Source of the DNA: CAKZNE01 sp002695025
Lineage (GTDB): Bacteria; Bacteroidota; Bacteroidia; Flavobacteriales; Schleiferiaceae
DNA: 64,000 nt
Direction: 5' to 3'
Assembly: GCA_913043285.1 (NCBI GenBank)
Contig: CAJWML010000011.1
Coordinates: 1 to 64,000 of the forward strand
Shown here: positions 8,840 through 16,708 of the stretch, piece by piece
Numbering within the stretch: the first letter of the stretch is position 1
Layout of the letters: each line of letters starts with the position of its first letter
Notes under the pieces: model-generated
Database searches by the model: none
Told to the model about the DNA's origin: nothing
The model's input: the letters and a program-made list of their open reading frames with translations, nothing else
Position numbers and translations under genes: made by a program

Positions 8840-9865
8840 TTACTTCATTAAAAAGTTGAATTTACCGATATTTTTCAAGGCAATACCTGTGCCTCTTACC
8901 ACCGCCCGCAAGGGATCTTCAGCTACATAAACGGGAAGATCTGTTTTCATGGATACCCGTTTATCCAGGCCGCGCAGCATAGAGCCGCCACCTGCCATAT
9001 AAATTCCGCTGTTGTAGATATCGGCAGCCAGCTCTGGTGGTGTCATGGACAGGGCCTCCATAATAGCATCCTCAATACGCATGATGGATTTATCCAGGGC
9101 TTTACTGATCTCCTTATAGGTTACAATGATCTGTTTGGGCTTACCGGTGAGCAGGTCGCGACCCTGAACCGGCATATCCTCGGGTGGATTATCCAGTTCG
9201 TCAAGTGCTGAGCCGATCTGGATCTTGATCTCTTCCGCGGTACGCTCTCCCACGTAGAGGTTATGCTGGGTGCGCATATAATAGCTGATGTCGTTGGTAA
9301 ACACGTCACCGGCTACCTTAATGGATTTATCAGCCACAATACCACCCAGGGCAAGTACTGCAATTTCTGTAGTACCTCCGCCTATATCAATGATCATATT
9401 GCCTTTAGGTTCCTGTACATCCACACCGGTTCCGATGGCCGCGGCCATGGGCTCGTGGATCAGGTATACTTCACGGGCACCCGCATGTTCAGCTGAATCA
9501 CGTACCGCCCGTTTTTCCACTTCGGTGATACCGGAAGGGATACAGATCACCATGCGCAGAACGGGAGGGATCATACGGCCCTTAAGGTTGGGAATACTTT
9601 TGATCATTTCACGGATCATAGCTTCTGAAGCCTCAAAATCAGCGATAACGCCATCCTTGAGTGGACGTATGGTCTTAATGTCCTCGTGGGTCTTGCCGTG
9701 CATCTGGCGAGCCTGATGCCCTACGGCAATGATCTTATTGGTATTACGGTCCTTCGCTACTATAGATGGGGCATCTACCACCACCTTGTCATTATGTATA
9801 ATCAGCGTATTGGCCGTGCCGAGGTCAATGGCGATATCCTCCCTGAAAAAATCAAATAATCCCAT
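8840..9865 (-). CDS. mreB: rod shape-determining protein MreB (actin homologue)
   Basis: A 341-residue actin-like ATPase that organises lateral wall synthesis. The nucleotide-binding signatures are intact: phosphate 1 IDLGTANTLI (about 13-22), phosphate 2 NMIIDIGGGTTEIAV (about 155-169) and the adenosine motif MAGGGSMLRGLD (about 290-301). The N-terminus MGLFDFF is the short amphipathic membrane-binding helix seen in Gram-negative MreB. It begins 7 nt after purH, so both are probably on one mRNA. Confidence 0.97.
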   Translation of the reverse strand: MGLFDFFREDIAIDLGTANTLIIHNDKVVVDAPSIVAKDRNTNKIIAVGHQARQMHGKTHEDIKTIRPLKDGVIADFEASEAMIREMIKSIPNLKGRMIPPVLRMVICIPSGITEVEKRAVRDSAEHAGAREVYLIHEPMAAAIGTGVDVQEPKGNMIIDIGGGTTEIAVLALGGIVADKSIKVAGDVFTNDISYYMRTQHNLYVGERTAEEIKIQIGSALDELDNPPEDMPVQGRDLLTGKPKQIIVTYKEISKALDKSIMRIEDAIMEALSMTPPELAADIYNSGIYMAGGGSMLRGLDKRVSMKTDLPVYVAEDPLRAVVRGTGIALKNIGKFNFLMK

Positions 9866-9872
9866 TCCTTAA

Positions 9873-11384
9873 TCAGTGTTTAAAATGACGGGTTCCGGTA
9901 AATACCATGGCCATATTATTATCATTACAGTAGTCAATGGATAGCTGGTCTTTCACCGAACCTCCGGGTTGTATTACTGTGTTTATACCTTCTTTATGAG
10001 CAATCTCCACGCAGTCCGGGAAAGGGAAGAAAGCATCGGAAGCCATTACCGCACCGTTCAGGTCAAAATTAAATGATTTGGCCTTCACTATTGCCTGCTT
10101 CAGTGCATCCACCCGTGAGGTTTGTCCTGTTCCGCTGGAAACCAGTTGTTTGCCTTTGGCTAGTACAATAGTATTGGATTTGGTGTTCTTGCAGATCTTG
10201 GAGGCAAAAGCAAGGTCGCTGAGCTCTTCAGCAGACGGGGCTCTTTGGGTGCGCGTTTCCATATCCTCTATGCGGTCCGTTACAAAATCGCGATCCTGGA
10301 CCAATGCACCATTCAACAAACTCCTGAACTGTTGGGCGGGAGCTTCAAAATCCTTTAAGATAAGGATAATACGGTTTTTCTTTTGCTGGAGGATCGTCAG
10401 TGCCTCTTTGGAGTAGGAGGGGGCAATAACGATCTCAAAGAAGAGGCTGTTCATTTCTTCTGCGGTGGCACCATCCACTTCCACATTGGTAATAATAATA
10501 CCTCCGAAAGCAGAAACAGGGTCACCGGCAAGAGCATCTTTCCAGGCCTGGGTAAGGTTTTCTCTGCTGGCTACGCCACAGGCGTTGTTATGTTTGAGAA
10601 TGGCCAGGGTAGTTTCATCAAACTCCTTGATAAGGCTTACAGCGGCATCGGCATCCAAGAGGTTGTTATAGGAAAGTTCCTTGCCGTGTAACTGTTCAAA
10701 AACCTCTTCAAGGTGACCAAAGAAAGCACCTTTTTGGTGTGGGTTTTCCCCGTAGCGCAAAACTTTCTCCGGGCCGAAGTTCAGGTTAAAGGAATGATCG
10801 CCTACCAGGTAGTTTTCAATGGCCCGGTCATAGGCTGATGAAATAGCAAAGGCCCGTGCGGCAAATTGCCTGCGTTCTTCCTGTGATGGTGTTCCCTTCT
10901 CCAGTATAGAGATAGCATTCTGGTAATCGTTCCTGGAAGGAATGATCCAGGTATCCTTATAGTTTTTGGCGGCTGCACGGATCAGCGAGATGCCACCGAT
11001 ATCGATCTTTTCAATTATGGAATCATGGTCTGCGCCACTGGCCAGGGTTTCTTCAAAAGGGTAAAGGTCTACCACAATTACATCAATGGAGGGGATTTCG
11101 TACTCCTGCATCTCTTCCTGGTCATGTTTCAGGTCCCTGCGGCCCAGTATACCTCCAAAAACTTTGGGGTGAAGAGTTTTTACACGACCTCCCAGTATGC
11201 TGGGATAGCCGGTAAGGTCTTCCACTGCTTCTACTGGGTAACCCAGTTCTTCAATAAAGGCTCGTGTACCTCCGGTAGATAACAGGCGGTACCCCCTTTG
11301 TGAAAGGGATTTAACCAGTTTATCCAGGCCATCTTTATAAAATACAGAAATAAGTGCGTAAGATTGATCGGCTTGTTGTGGCAT
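9873..11384 (-). CDS. purH: bifunctional AICAR formyltransferase/IMP cyclohydrolase PurH
   Basis: A 503-residue enzyme for the last two steps of IMP synthesis. The N-terminal cyclohydrolase (about 1-190) has LLSTGGTRAFIEELG and GRVKTLHPKVFGGIL. The C-terminal transformylase (about 195-503) has RYGENPHQKG, KHNNACGVA and GGSVKDQLSIDYC, with the catalytic Lys-His pair in KHNNACG. It heads the operon that continues into mreB. Coupling to cell-shape genes recurs across Bacteroidota, and the reason is not clear. PurT, another purine enzyme, is encoded at 45.2 kb. Confidence 0.97.
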   Translation of the reverse strand: MPQQADQSYALISVFYKDGLDKLVKSLSQRGYRLLSTGGTRAFIEELGYPVEAVEDLTGYPSILGGRVKTLHPKVFGGILGRRDLKHDQEEMQEYEIPSIDVIVVDLYPFEETLASGADHDSIIEKIDIGGISLIRAAAKNYKDTWIIPSRNDYQNAISILEKGTPSQEERRQFAARAFAISSAYDRAIENYLVGDHSFNLNFGPEKVLRYGENPHQKGAFFGHLEEVFEQLHGKELSYNNLLDADAAVSLIKEFDETTLAILKHNNACGVASRENLTQAWKDALAGDPVSAFGGIIITNVEVDGATAEEMNSLFFEIVIAPSYSKEALTILQQKKNRIILILKDFEAPAQQFRSLLNGALVQDRDFVTDRIEDMETRTQRAPSAEELSDLAFASKICKNTKSNTIVLAKGKQLVSSGTGQTSRVDALKQAIVKAKSFNFDLNGAVMASDAFFPFPDCVEIAHKEGINTVIQPGGSVKDQLSIDYCNDNNMAMVFTGTRHFKH

Positions 11385-11401
11385 TGAAAAAAATTAAGCC
11401 G

Positions 11402-11409
11402 CGAATTTA
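11402..11409 (-). promoter_or_regulatory. candidate -7 promoter element (TAAATTCG) for purH operon
   Basis: On the minus strand TAAATTCGC ends 17 nt before the purH ATG. The same TAAATTCGC is found before purT at 46421-46428. It differs by one base from the Bacteroidota -7 consensus TAnnTTTG. No good -33 TTG is seen. Confidence 0.3.
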
Positions 11410-11480
11410 GTGATTTTATGAGGGATATGCCCAGCTCAGGGCGGCTTTTTAAGTTATATTTACCTCGGTAAAAAAGGCAG

Positions 11481-12731
11481 ATGATATTCTTTCGCATTTT
11501 CAGGGAAAGCCTGCAGTTTGCAATTCATGCACTTTCGGTCAATAAACTCCGAACTATATTGAGTTTGCTGGGGGTTACCATAGGTATATTTACCATCATT
11601 ACGGTATTTACCGTGGTGGATTCGCTGGAGCGTAATATCCGCGATAGTGTAGCCGACCTGGGCAGTAATGTGGTGTACATCCAGAAAATGCCCTGGGGAG
11701 CGGAAGGAGGTGAGTACAAATGGTGGAAATATTTCCAGAGGCCGGAACCTTCCTATCGTGAACTGCAGCAACTGCAGAAAAGAGTGCATTCTGCGCAGGC
11801 CATCGCCTTCGCTTTTCCGTTACGGTCTACCCTTAAATATCATGGCAATAGCATCGAAAATGCCACCATAATACCGGCTTCGCATGACTACTATGATATA
11901 TGGGCTTATGATTTCCAGGAGGGGCGATATTTCAGTGAGTTGGAATCCAAATCAGGTTCTCCTGTGGCCGTAATAGGGGCTGATATTGCGGAAGGTCTTT
12001 TCGGAGTTCAGTCTGCTGAAGGTAAAGAGATCAAAATGCTGGGCCGCAAAGTCAAGGTTTTAGGAGTATTTGAAAAACAAGGTAAAAGCCTGGTGGGCCA
12101 GGATGTGGACGCCACGGTACTGGTTCCCATCAACTTTGCCCGAACCTTAATGAATGTTAATAATCAGGATAATGCCTTTATTATGGCTGCCGCCAGGCCT
12201 GGTGTGGAAATGGAGGAGCTGAAAGATGATATCCGGGGTGCCATGCGATCTTTACGAAGACTTAAACCCAAGGCAGATGACGATTTTGCACTCAACGAGA
12301 TATCCGTTATTTCCAACGGACTGGATATGATGTTTTCTATTATTGGTGGTGCGGGGCTGGTTATAGGTATGTTCAGCATACTGGTAGGAGGTTTTGGTAT
12401 TGCCAATATCATGTTTGTAAGTGTACGGGAAAGGACCAACCAGATCGGTATCCAAAAGAGCCTGGGGGCCAAGAATTATTTTATCCTGTTACAGTTCCTC
12501 CTGGAGTCTGTATTGCTATGCTTTATGGGAGGGATACTGGGGCTTATTGCCGTTTTCGCGCTGGTATCCATTGCGGATAGTCGTTTGGAGGATTTTGATC
12601 TGAGCCTTTCCCTGGGCAATATCTTTCAGGGTATTATGATCTCGGTGATCATTGGGATTATTTCCGGGTTTATTCCTGCCTGGATCGCATCGCGCCTCAA
12701 TCCGGTAGACGCCATCCGTACCGGTCAGTAA
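11481..12731 (+). CDS. MacB/FtsX-type ABC transporter permease
   Basis: A 416-residue permease with the MacB_PCD plus FtsX layout. The first membrane helix lies at about 25-48, just after NKLRTILSLLGVTIGIF, the standard start of this family. A periplasmic domain follows to about 285, and three more helices at about 285-310, 340-365 and 380-405 contain GIANIMFVSVRERTNQIGIQKSLGAK. Such proteins move lipoproteins, peptides or drugs, or act as mechanotransmitters. No ATPase gene is adjacent, so its partner must lie elsewhere. Its stop codon lies inside the 3' end of the convergent GAF gene (7-nt overlap). Confidence 0.88.
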   Translation: MIFFRIFRESLQFAIHALSVNKLRTILSLLGVTIGIFTIITVFTVVDSLERNIRDSVADLGSNVVYIQKMPWGAEGGEYKWWKYFQRPEPSYRELQQLQKRVHSAQAIAFAFPLRSTLKYHGNSIENATIIPASHDYYDIWAYDFQEGRYFSELESKSGSPVAVIGADIAEGLFGVQSAEGKEIKMLGRKVKVLGVFEKQGKSLVGQDVDATVLVPINFARTLMNVNNQDNAFIMAAARPGVEMEELKDDIRGAMRSLRRLKPKADDDFALNEISVISNGLDMMFSIIGGAGLVIGMFSILVGGFGIANIMFVSVRERTNQIGIQKSLGAKNYFILLQFLLESVLLCFMGGILGLIAVFALVSIADSRLEDFDLSLSLGNIFQGIMISVIIGIISGFIPAWIASRLNPVDAIRTGQ

Positions 12732-13207
12732 TGGCCGAAAAAATTCTCAAAGCGCAACTGACTGCCGTACGTTTTTCCAATGCGTGTACATATCTCCTGT
12801 AAAAAAGCTTCATCCTCAGGGCTGAAGGCATTCAGGGTATTGCTGTCAATATCCAGTTGGGCCACCAGTTCAGCACCGTGGTAAACGGGTAAAACGATTT
12901 CGGACCGGACATCCATGCTGCAGGCTATATAGTTGGATTCCTCACTTACATCCTCCGCGAGGTAGGTGGTGCCGGATACGGCAACCTGGCCACAAATACC
13001 CTTGCCAAATGGAATAATGGTATGATCTGTGGGCGCACCTGTATAAGGTCCCAGGTGAAGTTGGCGTGTGCGGTGGTTCATGAAATAGAACCCCACCCAG
13101 GTGTAATGTTCTGTTTTATCTTCAAGCAGCTTGCAACATTCCTGCAGTGCTTCTTTTACAGGCTTGGAAAGGAGTTTGTTGATCTGATTGAGAAGTTCTG
13201 TATACAT
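12725..13207 (-). CDS. GAF-domain protein related to free methionine-R-sulfoxide reductase
   Basis: A 160-residue single GAF domain. It carries the fRMsr-type core: LGPYTGAP, IPFGKGICGQVA, a YIACSMDVRSEIVLPV stretch and LDIDSNTLNAF. In E. coli fRMsr three cysteines act in catalysis (Cys84, Cys94, Cys118, from memory). Here the equivalents of the second (GICG) and third (IACS, normally IACD) are present, but the first position, in TGAPTDHTIIP, has no Cys. It may therefore be a reductase with a changed recycling route, or a small-molecule sensor. The start MYTELLNQINKLL is the only reasonable ATG. Confidence 0.75.
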   Translation of the reverse strand: MYTELLNQINKLLSKPVKEALQECCKLLEDKTEHYTWVGFYFMNHRTRQLHLGPYTGAPTDHTIIPFGKGICGQVAVSGTTYLAEDVSEESNYIACSMDVRSEIVLPVYHGAELVAQLDIDSNTLNAFSPEDEAFLQEICTRIGKTYGSQLRFENFFGHY

Positions 13208-13221
13208 AATATTATAAAATG

Positions 13222-13241
13222 CGTTCCCAAATGTAGGAACG
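13222..13241 (-). terminator. small hairpin between dgkA and the GAF gene
   Basis: CGTTCC (13222-13227) pairs with GGAACG (13236-13241) around an 8-nt loop. On the minus strand it is followed by an AT-rich CATTTTATAATATT. It could be a weak terminator after dgkA or a processing stem ahead of the GAF gene. Confidence 0.35.
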
Positions 13242-13267
13242 GTTTTCAGATTATTTGAACCGAGCGT

Positions 13268-13633
13268 TTACCGGATAAATTTTAGAAGGTAGGGGGAGAA
13301 TATCACTATTCCAATAATTGCGACAACTAAGCAAACCATTAATACGGCTCCCGCAGCTACATCTTTAACTAATCCAGCTTGTTTATTCCATTGCGGTGAA
13401 ACCAGGTCGGTGAGGTGCTCTATGGATGAATTGATAGCTTCCATACCCAATACCAGTGCGCAGCACAGGAGAAGTACGCACCACTCCATAGCAGATACTC
13501 CCAGCATCCAGGCTGAAAGGTTTACTAAAAATGTGAAAATCAAATGAATACGTGCGTGCTGACCACGGCTGAAAAAATGCACGCCCCGGCTGGCATCCCG
13601 AAACGCCTTGATTCGTAGTTTCAAGTAAGACAT
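13268..13633 (-). CDS. dgkA: diacylglycerol/undecaprenol kinase family protein
   Basis: A 121-residue small membrane kinase with three hydrophobic helices. The family motif EAINSSIEHLTDLV (about 63-76) carries the catalytic Glu and the metal-binding Glu/Asn, and the downstream KDVAAGAVL (about 89-97) binds nucleotide. In Gram-positive bacteria the family phosphorylates undecaprenol, in E. coli diacylglycerol; the substrate here is not decided by sequence. An exact TAnnTTTG promoter element lies about 46 nt upstream. It is separated from the following GAF gene by a small hairpin. Confidence 0.88.
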   Translation of the reverse strand: MSYLKLRIKAFRDASRGVHFFSRGQHARIHLIFTFLVNLSAWMLGVSAMEWCVLLLCCALVLGMEAINSSIEHLTDLVSPQWNKQAGLVKDVAAGAVLMVCLVVAIIGIVIFSPYLLKFIR

Positions 13634-13679
13634 ATTGTAACTTTGTGAGACTTGTACAGAAAATTAAAAATAGTTTAAC

Positions 13680-13687
13680 CAAAATTA
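13680..13687 (-). promoter_or_regulatory. candidate -7 promoter element (TAATTTTG) for dgkA
   Basis: The minus strand reads TAATTTTG, an exact match to TAnnTTTG, 46 nt before the dgkA ATG in a very AT-rich divergent spacer (13634-13797). No TTG is seen at the expected -33 distance. Confidence 0.35.
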
Positions 13688-13797
13688 TATTGGTACTTTA
13701 ACTAAACGATGTTCATAAATCGTAATAGTTGTGAATATCTTACTTGTAAGAATGTTTAAATTGCGGGCAGCAAAGATTACCCTACAAACTAAATTCT

Positions 13798-16698
13798 ATG
13801 ATGAAGAAACTACACCTTATTGGCCTGATGTGCTTACTGGGATTGGGTTTTAATGAATTATGGGGACAAACCATTTCCATAACAAACTGGTCCACGGATC
13901 CTACCAAACCTCGTACCATATGCCAATGTGATACATTTGATCTTCCCGTGAATAAAACTCCCGGCCCGGGCAATCACAAGGAAGCTATACGATATTTCTT
14001 AAGCGGTAACTTCAATCCTACTACTGAATTTGCTTTTGAATTTGCCAATCCCGTGAATGCCTTCGCAACTGCGGATTCGCTGGATATACTGGATATATCC
14101 ATTCGAACAGCTGTAGGACCACCTCCCACTTTCGCGAGTGATACTTTTTCTGGTCCGGCAGAACACTATGCCAGCGTTGTTATTCCGTGCAATGCACCGT
14201 TGGGTCCCGCCAGTCTGCGTATAAGTAACTCCAGTGGCGTTAAAAGTGATACAATCTATTTTATAGTGAATCGTATTCCAGATCCCGCTGTTATTAAAAG
14301 TGTGACCAATGCGGTAGACAATCCTTATACACCAACCGTCCCTGACCTGGGCTTTTGCCAGGGTGATACGGTAGTGCTGGAAGCAGAGCAACAGCCTGGA
14401 GCCAATTATCAATGGTTTCGCAACGGTAGTGCTATTGCAGGAGAAACGGATACCATTCACAAGGCAATTATCCCGGGAACCTACAGCCTTAGGATAGACC
14501 TTGGAGCCTGCCCGCGCATGTCAAAAGATACGATCCTGAATGTTTTTCCACGAGCAACCCTGGGTAACTTAGAGTTTGTTCCCAGTCCGATGGCTTTCCA
14601 AATGGATAATCCTATCATCCCTAATGTGTCTCCGGATGACTCGGTTATGTTCTGCGAGAGCGTGACAGCCACTCTGAATGCTCCGCGTACCCCGCCAGCA
14701 GGAGTGACTTTTGAATATCAGTGGATCACGGACACCATAGATCCGAATAGTGGTCAACCGATCTACTTTCCTATTGACACTGTTTCAGCCGGTAAGCCTC
14801 GTATGGATACCAGCCAGTCGCTTACTATAGACAGTAGCCTGATCTCATTTGTAAACGGGGAAGCCAGGGTTTACTTAACCATCTATGACGGTTTCTGTAA
14901 CGATACTTCACGCACCATTTTTCTTTTCATGGATTCAATTCCGGCCACGGTGGTAAGGAATCGGACCTGGGATAAGGGTGTTTTATTGCCAATAAATGTC
15001 AACTCTGATATTTGTATGAAGGATGATTCACTGATACTCAGTTCGTCCTACACCGCCTCCAATATTAAATACCAGTGGCAGCGATCTTTGAACGGAAGTT
15101 CCTGGGCCAACCTCCCCAGTGCCAACAATCCTACGGTTAATGGAACCATGCGTACCCTGAACGTAGATACCAGTTATAAACCTAAACCTACGCCCACCAT
15201 TACGTATTACAGGCTTGTAACCAGTACTGTAACACCCTTTACCAATGATGTAGTGTGCAGTTTTACTTCGGATAGTGTGCGTATACGCTGGTTACCTGAT
15301 TACAGGGTGGAAGTGGCCCCCGGCCAGCCCCAGGTAACCTTTATTGCCCCGGATACCGTAAACTTCTGTGAAACAGACTCTGCAATCGTGAGGGGACCTG
15401 CCAGTCCGGATCCGTTTGTATTGCCTTATAAATACGGGTGGTTAAAGGATACGGTGAATGCTCTCAACCAAACGGTGCAAATACCTACTGGCCCGAATGA
15501 TACTCTCCGGAATGTAACCGTAAGAAAAAGTGGTAAATACTATGTCACCTTTGATGATGGTATATGTATAGATACCTCCAGGGCAGTATATGTATATGTA
15601 GATACTATACCGCAAACCAACCTGGTATCAGTGCCATTTGCTGGTATTCCTCCAAAAGTGGATCCCTTTGACCGTTGTTTATATGATTCAGTTCAGATAT
15701 CCGTTACGGATACCGTAAGGCCGGGCTGGGATTACCAATGGCAACGTTTTGTTGAAACTGTAGGCTGGATAGACCTGGTGAATGATACCAACCCGGCCAT
15801 TGTAGTGGATACTTCCTATACACCCCTTGAGGATACTACTCTTTACCGGGTAGTAATCAATTATACCAATCGCTTTGGCATACCGGGATGTGAATATATA
15901 TCTGATGCGGTGGAAGTACGTTGGTATGATCTGCCCCAAATTACCTTCTTCCCCTCTGATTCCGTTGGTTTGTGTTTTGGCGAAACAGTAAGGGTTGTAG
16001 CAGAGGGTAATGCCCTGAGCTATCGCTGGGCGGATGGTCCGCTTGGAGCTTCAAGGGTGTTTGACAATGTTGGGACCTATACACTTATTGCCAAAGGGGT
16101 GAATGATTGTGAGAAGGAGTACGAAGTTGATATTTACGATATCACTATTAACGCCAATGCCGGTCCTGACCAGACCATCAACTCCAATCAATCCGCAACG
16201 CTTACGGCTTCCGGTGGTGTAACCTACCGTTGGTATGCCAGTGAACCGTTGGATTTCAACGACTTCCTGTCGCAATCCATCCAGGTGAGCAAAATACTGC
16301 CCGACTCAGTAGCATCGGATACCATTACTATTTATGTAGAAGCTACCGGGGCGGATGGTTGCCAAGATACGGATTCCCTGCTGCTTATTATCCTCAACCC
16401 CCGTAATAAGGACAATCTCCTGAACCTTGAGAATGCTTACAACCTGTTTACTCCTAATGCTGACGGTGTTAATGACAGATGGGATATCAGAAGGATTGTA
16501 GATGACTACGGAGGCTGCGACATTATGGTCCTCAACCGTTGGGGTTCCGTTCGTTACGAAGAAGAGAACTTTAGTGGCCTCTGGGATGGAAATGACCAGG
16601 GAGGTAATCCCTTACCAGATGGTACCTACTATTACATTTTAAGTTGTGACGATCAGGTAATACTGAAGAGCGCTGTAACTATAATACGTAACGAATAA
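13798..16698 (+). CDS. T9SS type B cargo with Ig-like repeats (gliding-motility-associated C-terminal domain)
   Basis: A 966-residue secreted surface protein. Residues 1-24 form a signal peptide ending WGQ. The body is a row of six or seven Ig/PKD-like modules, each with a tryptophan strand of the type YQWFRNG, YQWQRSL, YGWLKD, YQWQRF or YRWADG and a Cys-containing FCEx or FCQGD strand. The last 87 residues or so (from NLFTPNADGVNDRW through VLNRWGSVRYE and LPDGTYYYIL to the C-terminus) are the type B T9SS sorting domain, also called the gliding-motility-associated C-terminal domain. It should be exported by the type IX system and stay at or leave the cell surface. The next gene, 10 nt downstream, is a PorP/SprF protein, the class needed for type B cargo. 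Confidence 0.9.
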   Translation: MMKKLHLIGLMCLLGLGFNELWGQTISITNWSTDPTKPRTICQCDTFDLPVNKTPGPGNHKEAIRYFLSGNFNPTTEFAFEFANPVNAFATADSLDILDISIRTAVGPPPTFASDTFSGPAEHYASVVIPCNAPLGPASLRISNSSGVKSDTIYFIVNRIPDPAVIKSVTNAVDNPYTPTVPDLGFCQGDTVVLEAEQQPGANYQWFRNGSAIAGETDTIHKAIIPGTYSLRIDLGACPRMSKDTILNVFPRATLGNLEFVPSPMAFQMDNPIIPNVSPDDSVMFCESVTATLNAPRTPPAGVTFEYQWITDTIDPNSGQPIYFPIDTVSAGKPRMDTSQSLTIDSSLISFVNGEARVYLTIYDGFCNDTSRTIFLFMDSIPATVVRNRTWDKGVLLPINVNSDICMKDDSLILSSSYTASNIKYQWQRSLNGSSWANLPSANNPTVNGTMRTLNVDTSYKPKPTPTITYYRLVTSTVTPFTNDVVCSFTSDSVRIRWLPDYRVEVAPGQPQVTFIAPDTVNFCETDSAIVRGPASPDPFVLPYKYGWLKDTVNALNQTVQIPTGPNDTLRNVTVRKSGKYYVTFDDGICIDTSRAVYVYVDTIPQTNLVSVPFAGIPPKVDPFDRCLYDSVQISVTDTVRPGWDYQWQRFVETVGWIDLVNDTNPAIVVDTSYTPLEDTTLYRVVINYTNRFGIPGCEYISDAVEVRWYDLPQITFFPSDSVGLCFGETVRVVAEGNALSYRWADGPLGASRVFDNVGTYTLIAKGVNDCEKEYEVDIYDITINANAGPDQTINSNQSATLTASGGVTYRWYASEPLDFNDFLSQSIQVSKILPDSVASDTITIYVEATGADGCQDTDSLLLIILNPRNKDNLLNLENAYNLFTPNADGVNDRWDIRRIVDDYGGCDIMVLNRWGSVRYEEENFSGLWDGNDQGGNPLPDGTYYYILSCDDQVILKSAVTIIRNE

Positions 16699-16708
16699 GA
16701 CCTTAACG

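Noticed and set aside
13638..13645. TAACTTTG as promoter for the T9SS cargo gene at 13798
   Set aside because: It is an exact TAnnTTTG but 153 nt from the ATG with no TTG at the right spacing, so I do not call it a promoter for that gene.
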